The notes under the pieces were generated by a model. That model made no database searches. It saw only the letters and a program-made list of their open reading frames with translations, and was not told the origin of the DNA. Positions 1 to 5,884 of a stretch of 5,963 nucleotides of DNA are shown here, piece after piece. The position numbers and the translations under genes were made by a program. The number at the start of each line of letters is the position of its first letter. The stretch's first letter is position 1. Origin of the DNA: Bacteroidota bacterium (GTDB lineage: Bacteria; Bacteroidota; Bacteroidia; Chitinophagales; Saprospiraceae); the NCBI GenBank assembly GCA_018969455.1, contig JAGWYI010000280.1, positions 1-5,963 on the forward strand. Direction: 5' to 3'.

Positions 1-1
1 T

Positions 2-82
2 TTCCTGCATTTGGCACGAAATGCGGGGATGAAAACGCTTTACCACATCAGAAAATACCGAACCAATCCAAACAAATGCTGA
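2..82 (+). CDS. possible C-terminal end of an upstream gene (partial)
   Basis: One frame is open from the left edge and ends with TGA at 80-82, giving about 26 residues that finish ...GMKTLYHIRKYRTNPNKC. Its stop overlaps the start codon of the HAD gene (ATGCTGA, 76-82), a common arrangement for translationally coupled bacterial genes. The family cannot be told from so short a piece. The caveat is that the HAD frame itself is also open back to the left edge, so an open frame here is weak evidence. The overlap and the plausible composition are the only support. Confidence 0.35.
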   Translation, partial: FLHLARNAGMKTLYHIRKYRTNPNKC

Positions 83-750
83 AACACATCCTGTTCGACA
101 ATGACGGCACCATCGTCGATTCTGAAATCATTGCCATTCGAAGTACGCTGCAACTGCTCCGGGAGCACGGACTGACGCTCGATGAAAAGGCGTACAGCAA
201 ACGTTTTCCGGGCTTGCTGGAGCGCGACATCCTGGCCATCCTGGAACGGGAACACGGGTTGGTGGTTGGTCCCGATTACTTCACGCGCCTGCGCCACATG
301 CACCAGGAGGGTTTCAAACAACATTTGCGCGCCATTCCGGGAATGACCAGCCTGTTCCGCGCCATTCAAACGCCCAAAAGCATGGTGTCGAACGGCAGCG
401 TGCGGCATGTGGAAGCTTGCCTACGCCGCGTGCGCCTGCGCAACGCGCTCGATGGCCGCATTTTTTCGGCCGAACACGTCGAAAACCCCAAGCCGCACCC
501 CGATGTGTACCATTTTGCCCTCCATCAATTGGGGATAAAGGCCCACGAAACCGTGGTGGTAGAAGACAGCCCCACCGGGGTGGAAGCCGCCAAAAAGGCT
601 GGCATTCAGGTGGTTGGATTCCTGGGCGCTGCACACATCCACGACGGACACGAAGAAAAATTGCGCGAACGCGGCGCCGATTTCATTGCTGAAAATGCCC
701 GGGCGCTGCAAAGCATCTTTTTAAGTCTGGGCGCCGACATCCGCAGTTGA
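76..750 (+). CDS. HAD-superfamily phosphatase, subfamily IA (YieH/phosphoglycolate phosphatase-like)
   Basis: A 224-residue cytoplasmic hydrolase that should remove phosphate from a small sugar phosphate or similar metabolite through a phospho-aspartate intermediate with Mg2+. All four HAD motifs are visible: motif I FDNDGTIVDSE with nucleophile D8 and acid/base D10; motif II Ser105 in VSNGS; motif III Lys139 in NPKPHPD; motif IV the acidic pair E163-D164 in VVEDSPTG. The region of roughly residues 16-85 is the helical cap of subfamily IA. The order and length match typical IA phosphatases, and the VSNG and cap sequence recall E. coli YieH (6-phosphogluconate phosphatase). Substrate cannot be assigned. 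The start at 76 is chosen because motif I begins seven residues later as usual, though the frame is open upstream. It may be coupled to a gene ending at 82. A plus-strand terminator follows at 882. Confidence 0.9.
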   Translation: MLKHILFDNDGTIVDSEIIAIRSTLQLLREHGLTLDEKAYSKRFPGLLERDILAILEREHGLVVGPDYFTRLRHMHQEGFKQHLRAIPGMTSLFRAIQTPKSMVSNGSVRHVEACLRRVRLRNALDGRIFSAEHVENPKPHPDVYHFALHQLGIKAHETVVVEDSPTGVEAAKKAGIQVVGFLGAAHIHDGHEEKLRERGADFIAENARALQSIFLSLGADIRS

Positions 751-881
751 GATAGAGTCATCCCACTGCCATTTTCTCCACATGAAAATGCACGGACAAT
801 TTCATGACAATTCTGTGACACAATTTCTCAAACGGGTTCCGTTCTTTGCCGGAGTTTTCATTTGGTTTTTTGGGGTTTATT

Positions 882-930
882 AGCCGCTGGTGTACGCAAG
901 TATTACCGGCGGCTTTGTTTATGTTTTATT
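882..930 (+). terminator. rho-independent terminator after the HAD gene
   Basis: AGCCGCTGGT (882-891) pairs with ACCGGCGGCT (905-914), a 10-bp stem with one T888-G908 wobble and a 13-base loop, followed by a T-rich tail (TTTGTTTATGTTTTATT, ending at 930). The wobble pair exists only in plus-strand RNA; read on the minus strand it becomes a C-A mismatch with no U tract after it. The hairpin therefore belongs to the HAD transcript, about 130 bp past its stop. It sits between convergent genes and might also slow minus-strand read-through. Confidence 0.65.
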
Positions 931-935
931 CCGAA

Positions 936-2978
936 TCAATGCGCGCTCACCGAAAAGCGCTTTTTTTCCAGTCCGACACCGGTGATGGTTAATGACGTCC
1001 AGCGTTTGGGCAAACGGGTTTTCAATTGCTGGATGCCAGTGTCGGTGATGTCCAAACCGCCAAAACCCATCAAAGTGGCCTGCAAAAAGCCGCCTGCGCC
1101 GGTAGCGAAGTAGGGATTGGTACCTCCTGCCGTTTCCGACAGCACGCCAAAGGGCGGAACCTGGTTGGGTTGATAGCTTTTTAGCCACAAATCATAGGCG
1201 CGTTCGGCATCGCCCGTGCGGGCAGCCGATACGGTTAAAATGGCGTTTCCCATGGCTGGTCCGTCGGGCGCCATGCGCGGCTGGTAGTAATCCAGGTCCT
1301 TTTTTACCTGCACTGGGTCGGTGATCACTTTCAAAGGATAGGCCAGGAGGTTCACATCGGCCTGTTTGATCGTTTCGCCCTTGTAGGTTGCATTTTCTCT
1401 GGTAACGCCATCGGGAAATTTCAGGATAGGAATGTTGCGCGCGACTTCCATCCAGTCGGGATCCGGGGTGAGGCCCAGTTCCTGAGCTGCGGAGGTGGCA
1501 TATCCCAATACGGTTTTAGCCATTCCGTTGGTAAAGGCATTGTTGTCGATGTTTTCCTGCCATTCATTTGCACCAATCACATTGATGATGTCGAATTGGC
1601 CCGGACCATTTCGGTCGACCCGGCTTGCCCAGAAATCGGCGATTTCTTTCAGCATGGGCCAACCGCGTTCCCGCAGCCATACTTTATCTTTGGTAACTAA
1701 ATAGTATTGCCAGGCTGCCCAACCCACGCAACCGGTAATATGGTGCTGAAATGGTCCGGTAAGCGCCCACACAGGGGTCTCTTCCTGGCCGGTGGTGGTG
1801 CTTTCCCAGGGGTACATGGCGCCTTTGTAGCCGTGTGAAAATGCGTTTTGTTTGGCCTGCTCCAGCAAATTGTATCGAAATTCGAGCAAAGAATGCGCAA
1901 TTTCGGGGTGTAAAACCAACAAAGGCGGGTACATCCAGAGCTCGGTGTCCCAAAATACGTGGCCATTGTAGCCCAGGCCCGACAAACCCATTGGTGACAA
2001 GCTGAGCGCCGTGCCCGCGCGCGCAAAAGAATACAAATGGTACAGGGCCGAATGCACATCGCGCGTGGCGGCAACATCGCCTTCTATCTGCACATCGGAG
2101 CGCCAGAGTTCCTGCCAGGCAGCGCGGTGTCGGCTGAGCAGGCGCTCGGTACGTTCCAGGGCGGCATAAATGGTGAGTCGTTCAGCTTCGTTGTGGGCAT
2201 CCACGGTGTGGGCGCTTGAAATAATGGAGCCCACCACCGCAAATCGGTAGGTTTCCCCGGCTTTCAATTTTTTATAAAATTTGAGCAAGTGCATGTTGTA
2301 GTCCCAGTCCTCATGGATCAGGGCGGGTTCGGCGCCATGGGGCTCTTCGAAGATGAAGGCATTGCTGGCCGCTACGGTGTATTTGCCGCTCGGACTTTTG
2401 CCTACGGAGGTCAAAAGCGGAATGAGCACATGAGGGCGGTCGATTTGGGCGTAATAGTTGCGCACATCCTGCAGCATTTCGGGCGCTTCGATGACCGACA
2501 TGGGTGTGATGGTAACGTCTTTCAGGGCCTTTATTTCCACGATGCTGAGGGCGCAATAGGGAAGGTGTCGCAAGGCCATTACCGAATGTTTCATTTCTAA
2601 TTTGTCGTCCACCGTGAAAGTTGTGGTGAGTTCGGCCTGCTGCATATCAAGGCTTTGGCGGTAGTTGCGGATGTCTTTCCGGCTTATGCGGCGCCCGTCG
2701 ACATCGAGGTTCATGTTGACAAAATTAAAGCCTTTCAGGATGTTGCTCACGCGCCCGCGCAGGTAGTTGTCGTAAGCGCCGTTGAGCACCACGTCTTTCA
2801 CTTTCATGGGTTCGGGCGAGGATACCAGGCCGATCATGCCATTGGCCACGGTGATGCCGTAGTAATGGGCGGGGTCAATTTGATTGGCGGTAATATGCCA
2901 GGCATCGTCGTTTTGGCTGTACAGGGCGCTGTGGAGGAGCAAAAATGCAAATAAGGGAAACAGTTGTTTGCGCATCAT
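936..2978 (-). CDS. secreted glycoside hydrolase family 65 protein, probably an alpha-glucosidase (kojibiose hydrolase type)
   Basis: A 680-residue exported enzyme expected to release glucose from alpha-glucosides in the periplasm. Residues 1-21 form a signal peptide (MMRKQLFPLFAFLLLHSALYS, then Q22); no lipobox Cys follows. About 25-270 is the N-terminal beta-sandwich and about 290-650 the (alpha/alpha)6 catalytic barrel. GH65 signatures are clear: GYNGHVFWDTE (336-346), GYKGAMYPWES (383-393), GANEWQENIDNN (469-480) with general acid E472, KQADVNLL (538-545), and GVLSETAGG (611-619) with E615. The Glu pair matches what I recall of the F. johnsoniae GH65 hydrolase (acid E472, base E616, 681 residues), whereas GH65 phosphorylases bind phosphate there and carry a GIH motif; here the equivalent reads GGFLQ (629-633). 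Hydrolysis with inversion is thus preferred. It is transcribed alone, convergent with the HAD gene. Preference for kojibiose over related alpha-1,2 glucosides or glucosyl-galactosyl-hydroxylysine is inference. Confidence 0.9.
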   Translation of the reverse strand: MMRKQLFPLFAFLLLHSALYSQNDDAWHITANQIDPAHYYGITVANGMIGLVSSPEPMKVKDVVLNGAYDNYLRGRVSNILKGFNFVNMNLDVDGRRISRKDIRNYRQSLDMQQAELTTTFTVDDKLEMKHSVMALRHLPYCALSIVEIKALKDVTITPMSVIEAPEMLQDVRNYYAQIDRPHVLIPLLTSVGKSPSGKYTVAASNAFIFEEPHGAEPALIHEDWDYNMHLLKFYKKLKAGETYRFAVVGSIISSAHTVDAHNEAERLTIYAALERTERLLSRHRAAWQELWRSDVQIEGDVAATRDVHSALYHLYSFARAGTALSLSPMGLSGLGYNGHVFWDTELWMYPPLLVLHPEIAHSLLEFRYNLLEQAKQNAFSHGYKGAMYPWESTTTGQEETPVWALTGPFQHHITGCVGWAAWQYYLVTKDKVWLRERGWPMLKEIADFWASRVDRNGPGQFDIINVIGANEWQENIDNNAFTNGMAKTVLGYATSAAQELGLTPDPDWMEVARNIPILKFPDGVTRENATYKGETIKQADVNLLAYPLKVITDPVQVKKDLDYYQPRMAPDGPAMGNAILTVSAARTGDAERAYDLWLKSYQPNQVPPFGVLSETAGGTNPYFATGAGGFLQATLMGFGGLDITDTGIQQLKTRLPKRWTSLTITGVGLEKKRFSVSAH

Positions 2979-3070
2979 TTTTTACAATTTTGGGCTAAAA
3001 TTAGGTTTTTAGTTGAAATTAAATATTTGTATACCGCTCTCAGGCAGATGTATATTTTTTAATTTAAAAT
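2979..3070 (-). promoter_or_regulatory. AT-rich leader upstream of the GH65 gene
   Basis: This 92-bp stretch between the GH65 start and the terminator of the next unit must hold the GH65 promoter, since the upstream minus-strand genes are closed by that terminator. It is AT-rich and lacks a clear Shine-Dalgarno site, as is usual in Bacteroidota. The nearest thing to a Bacteroidota -7 element (TAnnTTTG) on the minus strand is TAATTTTA at about 2996-3003, seven of eight positions, but no well-spaced -33 TTTG is seen. The promoter location is inferred from context only. Confidence 0.35.
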
Positions 3071-3107
3071 AAAAAAGCCGCCCCGGGTATGCGGAGCGGC
3101 TTTTTTT
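3071..3107 (-). terminator. rho-independent terminator of the two-gene redox unit
   Basis: GCCGC (3077-3081) and GCGGC (3096-3100) form the outer stem, and CCG/CGG (3083-3085/3092-3094) the inner stem, around a six-base loop. Between them C3082 faces A3095 on the plus strand, but in minus-strand RNA this is a U-G wobble, giving an uninterrupted 9-bp stem. A6 on the left supplies the minus-strand U tract and T7 on the right supplies matching A residues. It starts 13 bp after the stop of the redoxin gene (3120), so it is assigned to that transcript. Confidence 0.85.
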
Positions 3108-3119
3108 ATCCATTTATTC

Positions 3120-3728
3120 TTATTTTGAACTCCATTTAATGGTGCAGCCAATGGCGCGTGTATTGGTAAGGGGTACATCTTTGCCCTGAATCAGGGCGTC
3201 CACGGCATTTTCGAGGTATTTTACTTTCACCAGCGTGGGGTTTTCGGCATCGTCGTCGATGGCGCCGATGTAGCGCACGGTTTTGCTGCCGTCGAGCAGG
3301 AACACATGCGGGGTGCGGGTAGCGCCGTAGGTGCGCGCGGTTTCCTGCGTTTCATCGTACAGGTATTCGAAGGGATAATTTTTGGCAGTTGCGCGTTCCT
3401 TCATTTTTTCGTAGCTGTCATCGGGCGAGATATTGGCATCGTTGGGGTTGATGGCGATTACCGGAAAGCCCTGCGCGGCATATTTTTTGTGCAAATCGAT
3501 GATGCGCTGTTCGTAGGCCTGCGCGTAGGGGCAATGGTTGCAGGTGAATACCACAATGTAACCTTTGGCATTCGGGATGCTGGCGAGGGAAACCTTTTTC
3601 CCCGACAGGTTTTTAAGGGAAAAATCGGCGGCTTTATCGCCCACCGTGTAGCCTTCCGGTGCAACAGTGCGGAAAGAATAGGCCACAGCAACGAGTGCCA
3701 GTGAAAGGAGGAGCAATGTTTTTTTCAT
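3120..3728 (-). CDS. exported thioredoxin-fold (AhpC/TSA-redoxin family) protein with CxxC
   Basis: A 202-residue protein: hydrophobic signal peptide about 1-17 (MKKTLLLLSLALVAVAY), then a redoxin domain opening with the typical GYTVGDKAADFSLKNLSGK (26-44). The active site is FTCNHCPYAQAYE, with C63 and C66, and the cis-Pro loop is TRTPH (P140). The C-terminus GCTIKWSSK, with C195, is a conserved ending of this peroxiredoxin-like thioredoxin family. It probably works as a periplasmic or membrane-anchored thiol reductase or peroxidase-like protein; the partner is unknown. A longer in-frame start at 3815 exists but would overlap the upstream gene by 59 bp and bury the signal peptide, so ATG at 3728 is chosen; an AT-rich leader of Bacteroidota type precedes it. 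It lies 28 bp after the TlpA-like gene on the same strand, suggesting one operon, and a terminator follows 13 bp after its stop. Confidence 0.9.
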   Translation of the reverse strand: MKKTLLLLSLALVAVAYSFRTVAPEGYTVGDKAADFSLKNLSGKKVSLASIPNAKGYIVVFTCNHCPYAQAYEQRIIDLHKKYAAQGFPVIAINPNDANISPDDSYEKMKERATAKNYPFEYLYDETQETARTYGATRTPHVFLLDGSKTVRYIGAIDDDAENPTLVKVKYLENAVDALIQGKDVPLTNTRAIGCTIKWSSK

Positions 3729-3756
3729 GATGAATTTTTTATTTAAAAATGAATTT

Positions 3757-4236
3757 TTACTTCCAAAGCGATAAAACGGTTGCTTCCAGTTCATTTCCCT
3801 CGAATTTTTTCTCATAAAAACGGAAAATGTCTTTCGAGTGGCACACCATCATGGTGCCGGGCAGGGCGCCCGACCAGCTGGTACTTACCAGATCCACCCA
3901 GGTGTTGGGGTCTTTTTCGTCGAGGTATACCACGAGGCCTTCCAGGTGTTTTTGCGCGATAAATGGTATTACCTTGGATTCGATGTCGCGCTTGAAATCA
4001 CAATCCACCAATATCACCCTGACCTTTTTATGGGCGTATTTCTGGTGTAATTCCAAAAAAGAGGGTATTTCAGCCACACATGGGCTACACCAGCTTGCCC
4101 AGAAATTGATGACATACAGGGTGTCGTTGTGGGCATTTTTCCAGGTATAAAGTTGATCCCCTTTGATAGACGGCAGGTTTTGACCGTAGGCCGAGAGATT
4201 TAACAGGAAACAAAAGCAAAACAGGGTATGGCGCAT
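3757..4236 (-). CDS. TlpA-like periplasmic thiol:disulfide oxidoreductase
   Basis: A 159-residue thioredoxin-fold protein with a signal peptide (MRHTLFCFCFLLNLSAYG, Q19 next). The redox site is INFWASWCSPC, with C50 and C53 in the WCxPC form typical of TlpA/ResA proteins, followed by EIPSF as usual. The cis-Pro loop is SGALPGT (P126). These proteins keep cysteines reduced in the periplasm, for example on cytochrome c apoproteins or other exported thiol proteins; the substrate here cannot be told. At 159 residues it is a minimal TlpA domain without the extra N-terminal domain found in many Bacteroidota relatives. The two Cys in the signal peptide (C7, C9) are too early to be a lipobox. It is the first gene of a likely two-gene operon with the redoxin protein 28 bp downstream, and is divergent from the SDR gene. 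Confidence 0.9.
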   Translation of the reverse strand: MRHTLFCFCFLLNLSAYGQNLPSIKGDQLYTWKNAHNDTLYVINFWASWCSPCVAEIPSFLELHQKYAHKKVRVILVDCDFKRDIESKVIPFIAQKHLEGLVVYLDEKDPNTWVDLVSTSWSGALPGTMMVCHSKDIFRFYEKKFEGNELEATVLSLWK

Positions 4237-4380
4237 AGTGTGGTGTATTTAAAGTAGAAACGCATAAATAAAAAAAGTGTTGGAATGTCGGGTTCAAATT
4301 TGTAAAATCTCGATAAAATTGAAAAAAACAGAACTCTTTGTGCTTCGGCTTGTTTGGTTTGGCGAATAAAAAAATTGCTT
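4237..4380. promoter_or_regulatory. divergent promoter region between the redox operon and the SDR gene
   Basis: This 144-bp, strongly AT-rich region separates two divergent start codons and contains no supported gene, so it should hold promoters for both directions. For the plus strand, TAAAATTG at 4314-4321 matches seven of eight positions of the Bacteroidota -7 motif TAnnTTTG, but no correctly spaced -33 TTTG was found, so no exact promoter is claimed. No operator-like palindrome stands out. Confidence 0.4.
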
Positions 4381-5403
4381 ATGGCTGTTGTTTTGCTTGC
4401 CGGGGGGACCGGTCTCATCGGGGCGCGTTTGCAGGACATGCTGCGGGAGCGCGGACATGCTGTGCGGGTGCTTACCCGGAAACCTCAACATCCGGATCAA
4501 TACGCCTGGGATCCGGCGCGGGGATTTTTGCAATCCGATGCGCTGGATGGCGTGGATGTAGTAATCAATCTGGCGGGCGCGGGTATTGCCGACAAGCGCT
4601 GGTCGGCAGCCCGAAAAAAGGAACTGATTGACAGCCGGGTACAAAGCGCGGAATTGCTGATGCGAGCCATGGCCGGGCGCAGTAACCGGCCAAAGGCTTA
4701 TCTGTCGGCTTCCGCTATCGGGTATTACGGCAACAGCGGGGAGGCCTGGATGTCGGAAGATACGCCGCCGGTGGATGATTCTTTTATGGTGGCATGTTGC
4801 CGGATGTGGGAGGCCGCTGCAAATGAGGCGCAAGGCCAAGAGATCCGAAGTGCAAATGAGGCGCAAGGCCAAGAGATCCGAAGTGCAAATGAGGCGCAAG
4901 GCCAAGAGATCCGAAATGCAAATGAGGCGCAAGGCCAAGAGATCCGAAGTGCAAATGAGGCGCAAGGCCTCAGGGTACTGATTTTGCGGATCGGCGTGGT
5001 GATGGCGCGGGATGGGGGCGCTTTGCCGGAGCTGGCGCGTCCGGTTCGCTTTGGGCTGGGCGCTTATTTCGGGAATGGATCGGCCTGGTATTCCTGGATA
5101 CATATAGAAGATGTGTGTCGGATGTTCGTGTGGGCCCTTGAAAATGAATCGGTTTCTGGTGTTTTTAATGCAGTGGCGCCCGCGCCGGCCCGCAACCGGG
5201 ATCTGGTGAAGGCCATTGCACGCGCCATGCGACGTTGGGTAATATTGGCGCCTGCGCCGTCGTTTGTTTTGCGCCTGATGTTGGGCGAAATGTCGGCGGT
5301 GGTGTTGAACAGCAACCGGGTTTCGGCGGCCAAGGCGCTGGAGGCGGGATTTGAGTTTGCGCATCCGGAATTGCAGGAGGCCCTGGATTCCATTTATCGG
5401 TGA
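4381..5403 (+). CDS. TIGR01777-family SDR epimerase (YfcH-like) with an internal 11-residue repeat expansion
   Basis: A 340-residue atypical extended short-chain dehydrogenase/reductase, predicted to bind NAD(P) in the cytoplasm; the reaction of this family is not established. Landmarks: Rossmann motif GGTGLIG (8-14), VVINLAGAGIADKRW (60-74), SASAIGYYG (109-117), the CRMWEAAA segment (140-147) that replaces the SDR YxxxK, LRIGVVMARDGGAL (202-214), GNGSAWYSWIHIEDV (231-245), NAVAPAPARN (263-272), and a C-terminal domain with LGEMSAVVL and EAGFEFAHPELQEAL. ATG 4381 is preferred to the upstream TTG at 4354 because the Rossmann strand then begins at once, as in relatives. Residues 147-190 are four copies of ANEAQGQEIRS, followed by a partial fifth (ANEAQG, 191-196). 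Removing 44 residues gives 296, the usual family length (YfcH about 297), so the domain is otherwise intact. Confidence 0.9.
   Translation: MAVVLLAGGTGLIGARLQDMLRERGHAVRVLTRKPQHPDQYAWDPARGFLQSDALDGVDVVINLAGAGIADKRWSAARKKELIDSRVQSAELLMRAMAGRSNRPKAYLSASAIGYYGNSGEAWMSEDTPPVDDSFMVACCRMWEAAANEAQGQEIRSANEAQGQEIRSANEAQGQEIRNANEAQGQEIRSANEAQGLRVLILRIGVVMARDGGALPELARPVRFGLGAYFGNGSAWYSWIHIEDVCRMFVWALENESVSGVFNAVAPAPARNRDLVKAIARAMRRWVILAPAPSFVLRLMLGEMSAVVLNSNRVSAAKALEAGFEFAHPELQEALDSIYR
4819..4969 (+). repeat. 33-bp in-frame tandem repeat, 4.6 copies, inside the SDR gene
   Basis: Copies lie at 4819-4851, 4852-4884, 4885-4917 and 4918-4950, with a 19-bp partial copy at 4951-4969. Each unit begins GCAAATGAGGCGCAAGGC and ends CCGAAGT, encoding ANEAQGQEIRS in exact codon phase. 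The only difference among all copies is G to A in copy 3 (AGT to AAT, Ser to Asn). Third codon positions are otherwise identical, so the array is recent or kept uniform by slippage or recombination. Confidence 0.97.
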
Positions 5404-5416
5404 GGTTCCAGCGGGG

Positions 5417-5450
5417 ATGTTGGTAAGTACGGGTGACGTCGGAGAGGTCC
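5417..5450 (+). repeat. 34-bp direct repeat, copy 1
   Basis: Begins ATGTTGGTAAGTACGGG and ends GACGTCGGAGAGGTCC. It matches copy 2 at 5507-5540 in 31 of 34 positions, with the differences confined to the middle of the first half. It contains the GACGTC palindrome (5435-5440) and the TGTTGGTAA core (5418-5426). It begins 13 bp after the SDR stop codon. Confidence 0.9.
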
Positions 5451-5506
5451 CCCTATATGAATGTGGATAAATACCGCGGATTTTCGAGCCGCTTCCATTT
5501 CTATTA

Positions 5507-5540
5507 ATGTTGGTAAATAAGGGGGACGTCGGAGAGGTCC
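5507..5540 (+). repeat. 34-bp direct repeat, copy 2
   Basis: Second copy, 90 bp after the first, beginning ATGTTGGTAAATAAGGG and sharing the invariant end GACGTCGGAGAGGTCC (5525-5540). Further shorter echoes of its first part, TGTTGGTAA, occur at 5595-5603 and 5619-5627 without the GACGTC half. Confidence 0.9.
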
Positions 5541-5668
5541 ATTTGTAAAAGACTCATTAACAGATTAATGTAAAAATATTTAATTTGTAAGAAATGTTGG
5601 TAAGTCAATATTTGTCTTTGTTGGTAATTGACTTTGTTGAAATGTGGAAAAATCGATCCGAACATTCA

Positions 5669-5845
5669 CCTGATCTCCACTTTGTAAAGTCTATCACTAC
5701 CAAGGCCTGATTTGCCAACACTTGATGCTTTTAGATTTCGCCTGATCTCCACTTTGTAAAGTCTATCTCTACCAAGGCCTGATTTGCCAACACTTGATGC
5801 TTTTAGATTTCACCTGATCTCCACTTTGTAAAGTCTATCTCTACC
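5669..5845. repeat. 72-bp tandem direct repeat, about 2.5 copies
   Basis: Copies are 5669-5740, 5741-5812 and a 33-bp partial at 5813-5845. Copies 1 and 2 agree in 70 of 72 positions (differences at 5696/5768 and 5740/5812), and the partial copy is identical to the start of copy 2. Each contains an imperfect palindrome ACTTTGTAAAGT (5679-5690, 5751-5762, 5823-5834); the two full copies also contain TTGCCAACA (5712-5720, 5784-5792). The last copy stops immediately before the minus-strand terminator. It is not a CRISPR array, because nothing in the unit behaves as a variable spacer. Confidence 0.95.
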
Positions 5846-5849
5846 CTTT

Positions 5850-5884
5850 AAAAAAAACCGGCCCGAGATTTCCTCGAGCCGGTT
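5850..5884 (-). terminator. strong rho-independent terminator of a transcript entering from the right edge
   Basis: AACCGGC (5856-5862) pairs with GCCGGTT (5878-5884), and CGAG (5864-5867) with CTCG (5873-5876), around the loop ATTTC. C5863 faces A5877, a mismatch on the plus strand but a U-G wobble in minus-strand RNA, giving a continuous 12-bp stem. Eight A residues (5850-5857) become the U tract on the minus strand, and the plus-strand side has no T tract. A minus-strand gene or RNA therefore ends at or just right of 5885. Confidence 0.88.

Larger units (their letters stand above)
5404..5882. other. repeat-rich intergenic region without a supported gene
   Basis: No convincing coding frame is present between the SDR stop and the right-hand terminator region. 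The stretch holds a 34-bp repeat pair (5417-5450, 5507-5540), AT-rich sequence with two small inverted repeats (CATTAA/TTAATG at 5555-5570; AAGTCAAT/ATTGACTT at 5602-5634), a 72-bp tandem repeat (5669-5845) and a minus-strand terminator (5850-5884). No strong GC-rich terminator directly follows the SDR gene; the weak GCGG/CCGC pair at 5476-5492 is the only nearby candidate. Confidence 0.7.

Noticed and set aside
76..750. HAD protein as beta-phosphoglucomutase partner of the GH65 enzyme
   Set aside because: GH65 phosphorylases are often next to beta-phosphoglucomutase, but this HAD has the phosphatase-type FDNDGTIVDSE rather than the mutase-type DGVITDT pattern, is convergent with the GH65 gene, and that enzyme is predicted to be a secreted hydrolase.
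3729..3815. 29-residue N-terminal extension of the redoxin protein (start at 3815)
   Set aside because: It would overlap the TlpA-like gene and place a hydrophilic segment before a clear signal peptide; ATG 3728 fits better.
4294..5364. Long minus-strand open frame opposite the SDR gene
   Set aside because: It is a shadow: rich in Arg, Pro and His, without family features, and kept open by the 33-bp repeat being a multiple of three with no stop in several frames.
4951..5720. Common origin of the 33-bp coding repeat and the 72-bp intergenic repeat
   Set aside because: The reverse of the coding unit contains GCCTCATTTGC and the intergenic unit GCCTGATTTGC, but the similarity fades outside about 11 bases and could be chance.
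5669..5845. CRISPR array
   Set aside because: The whole 72-bp unit is repeated almost identically, with no variable spacers, and there are no cas genes in view.
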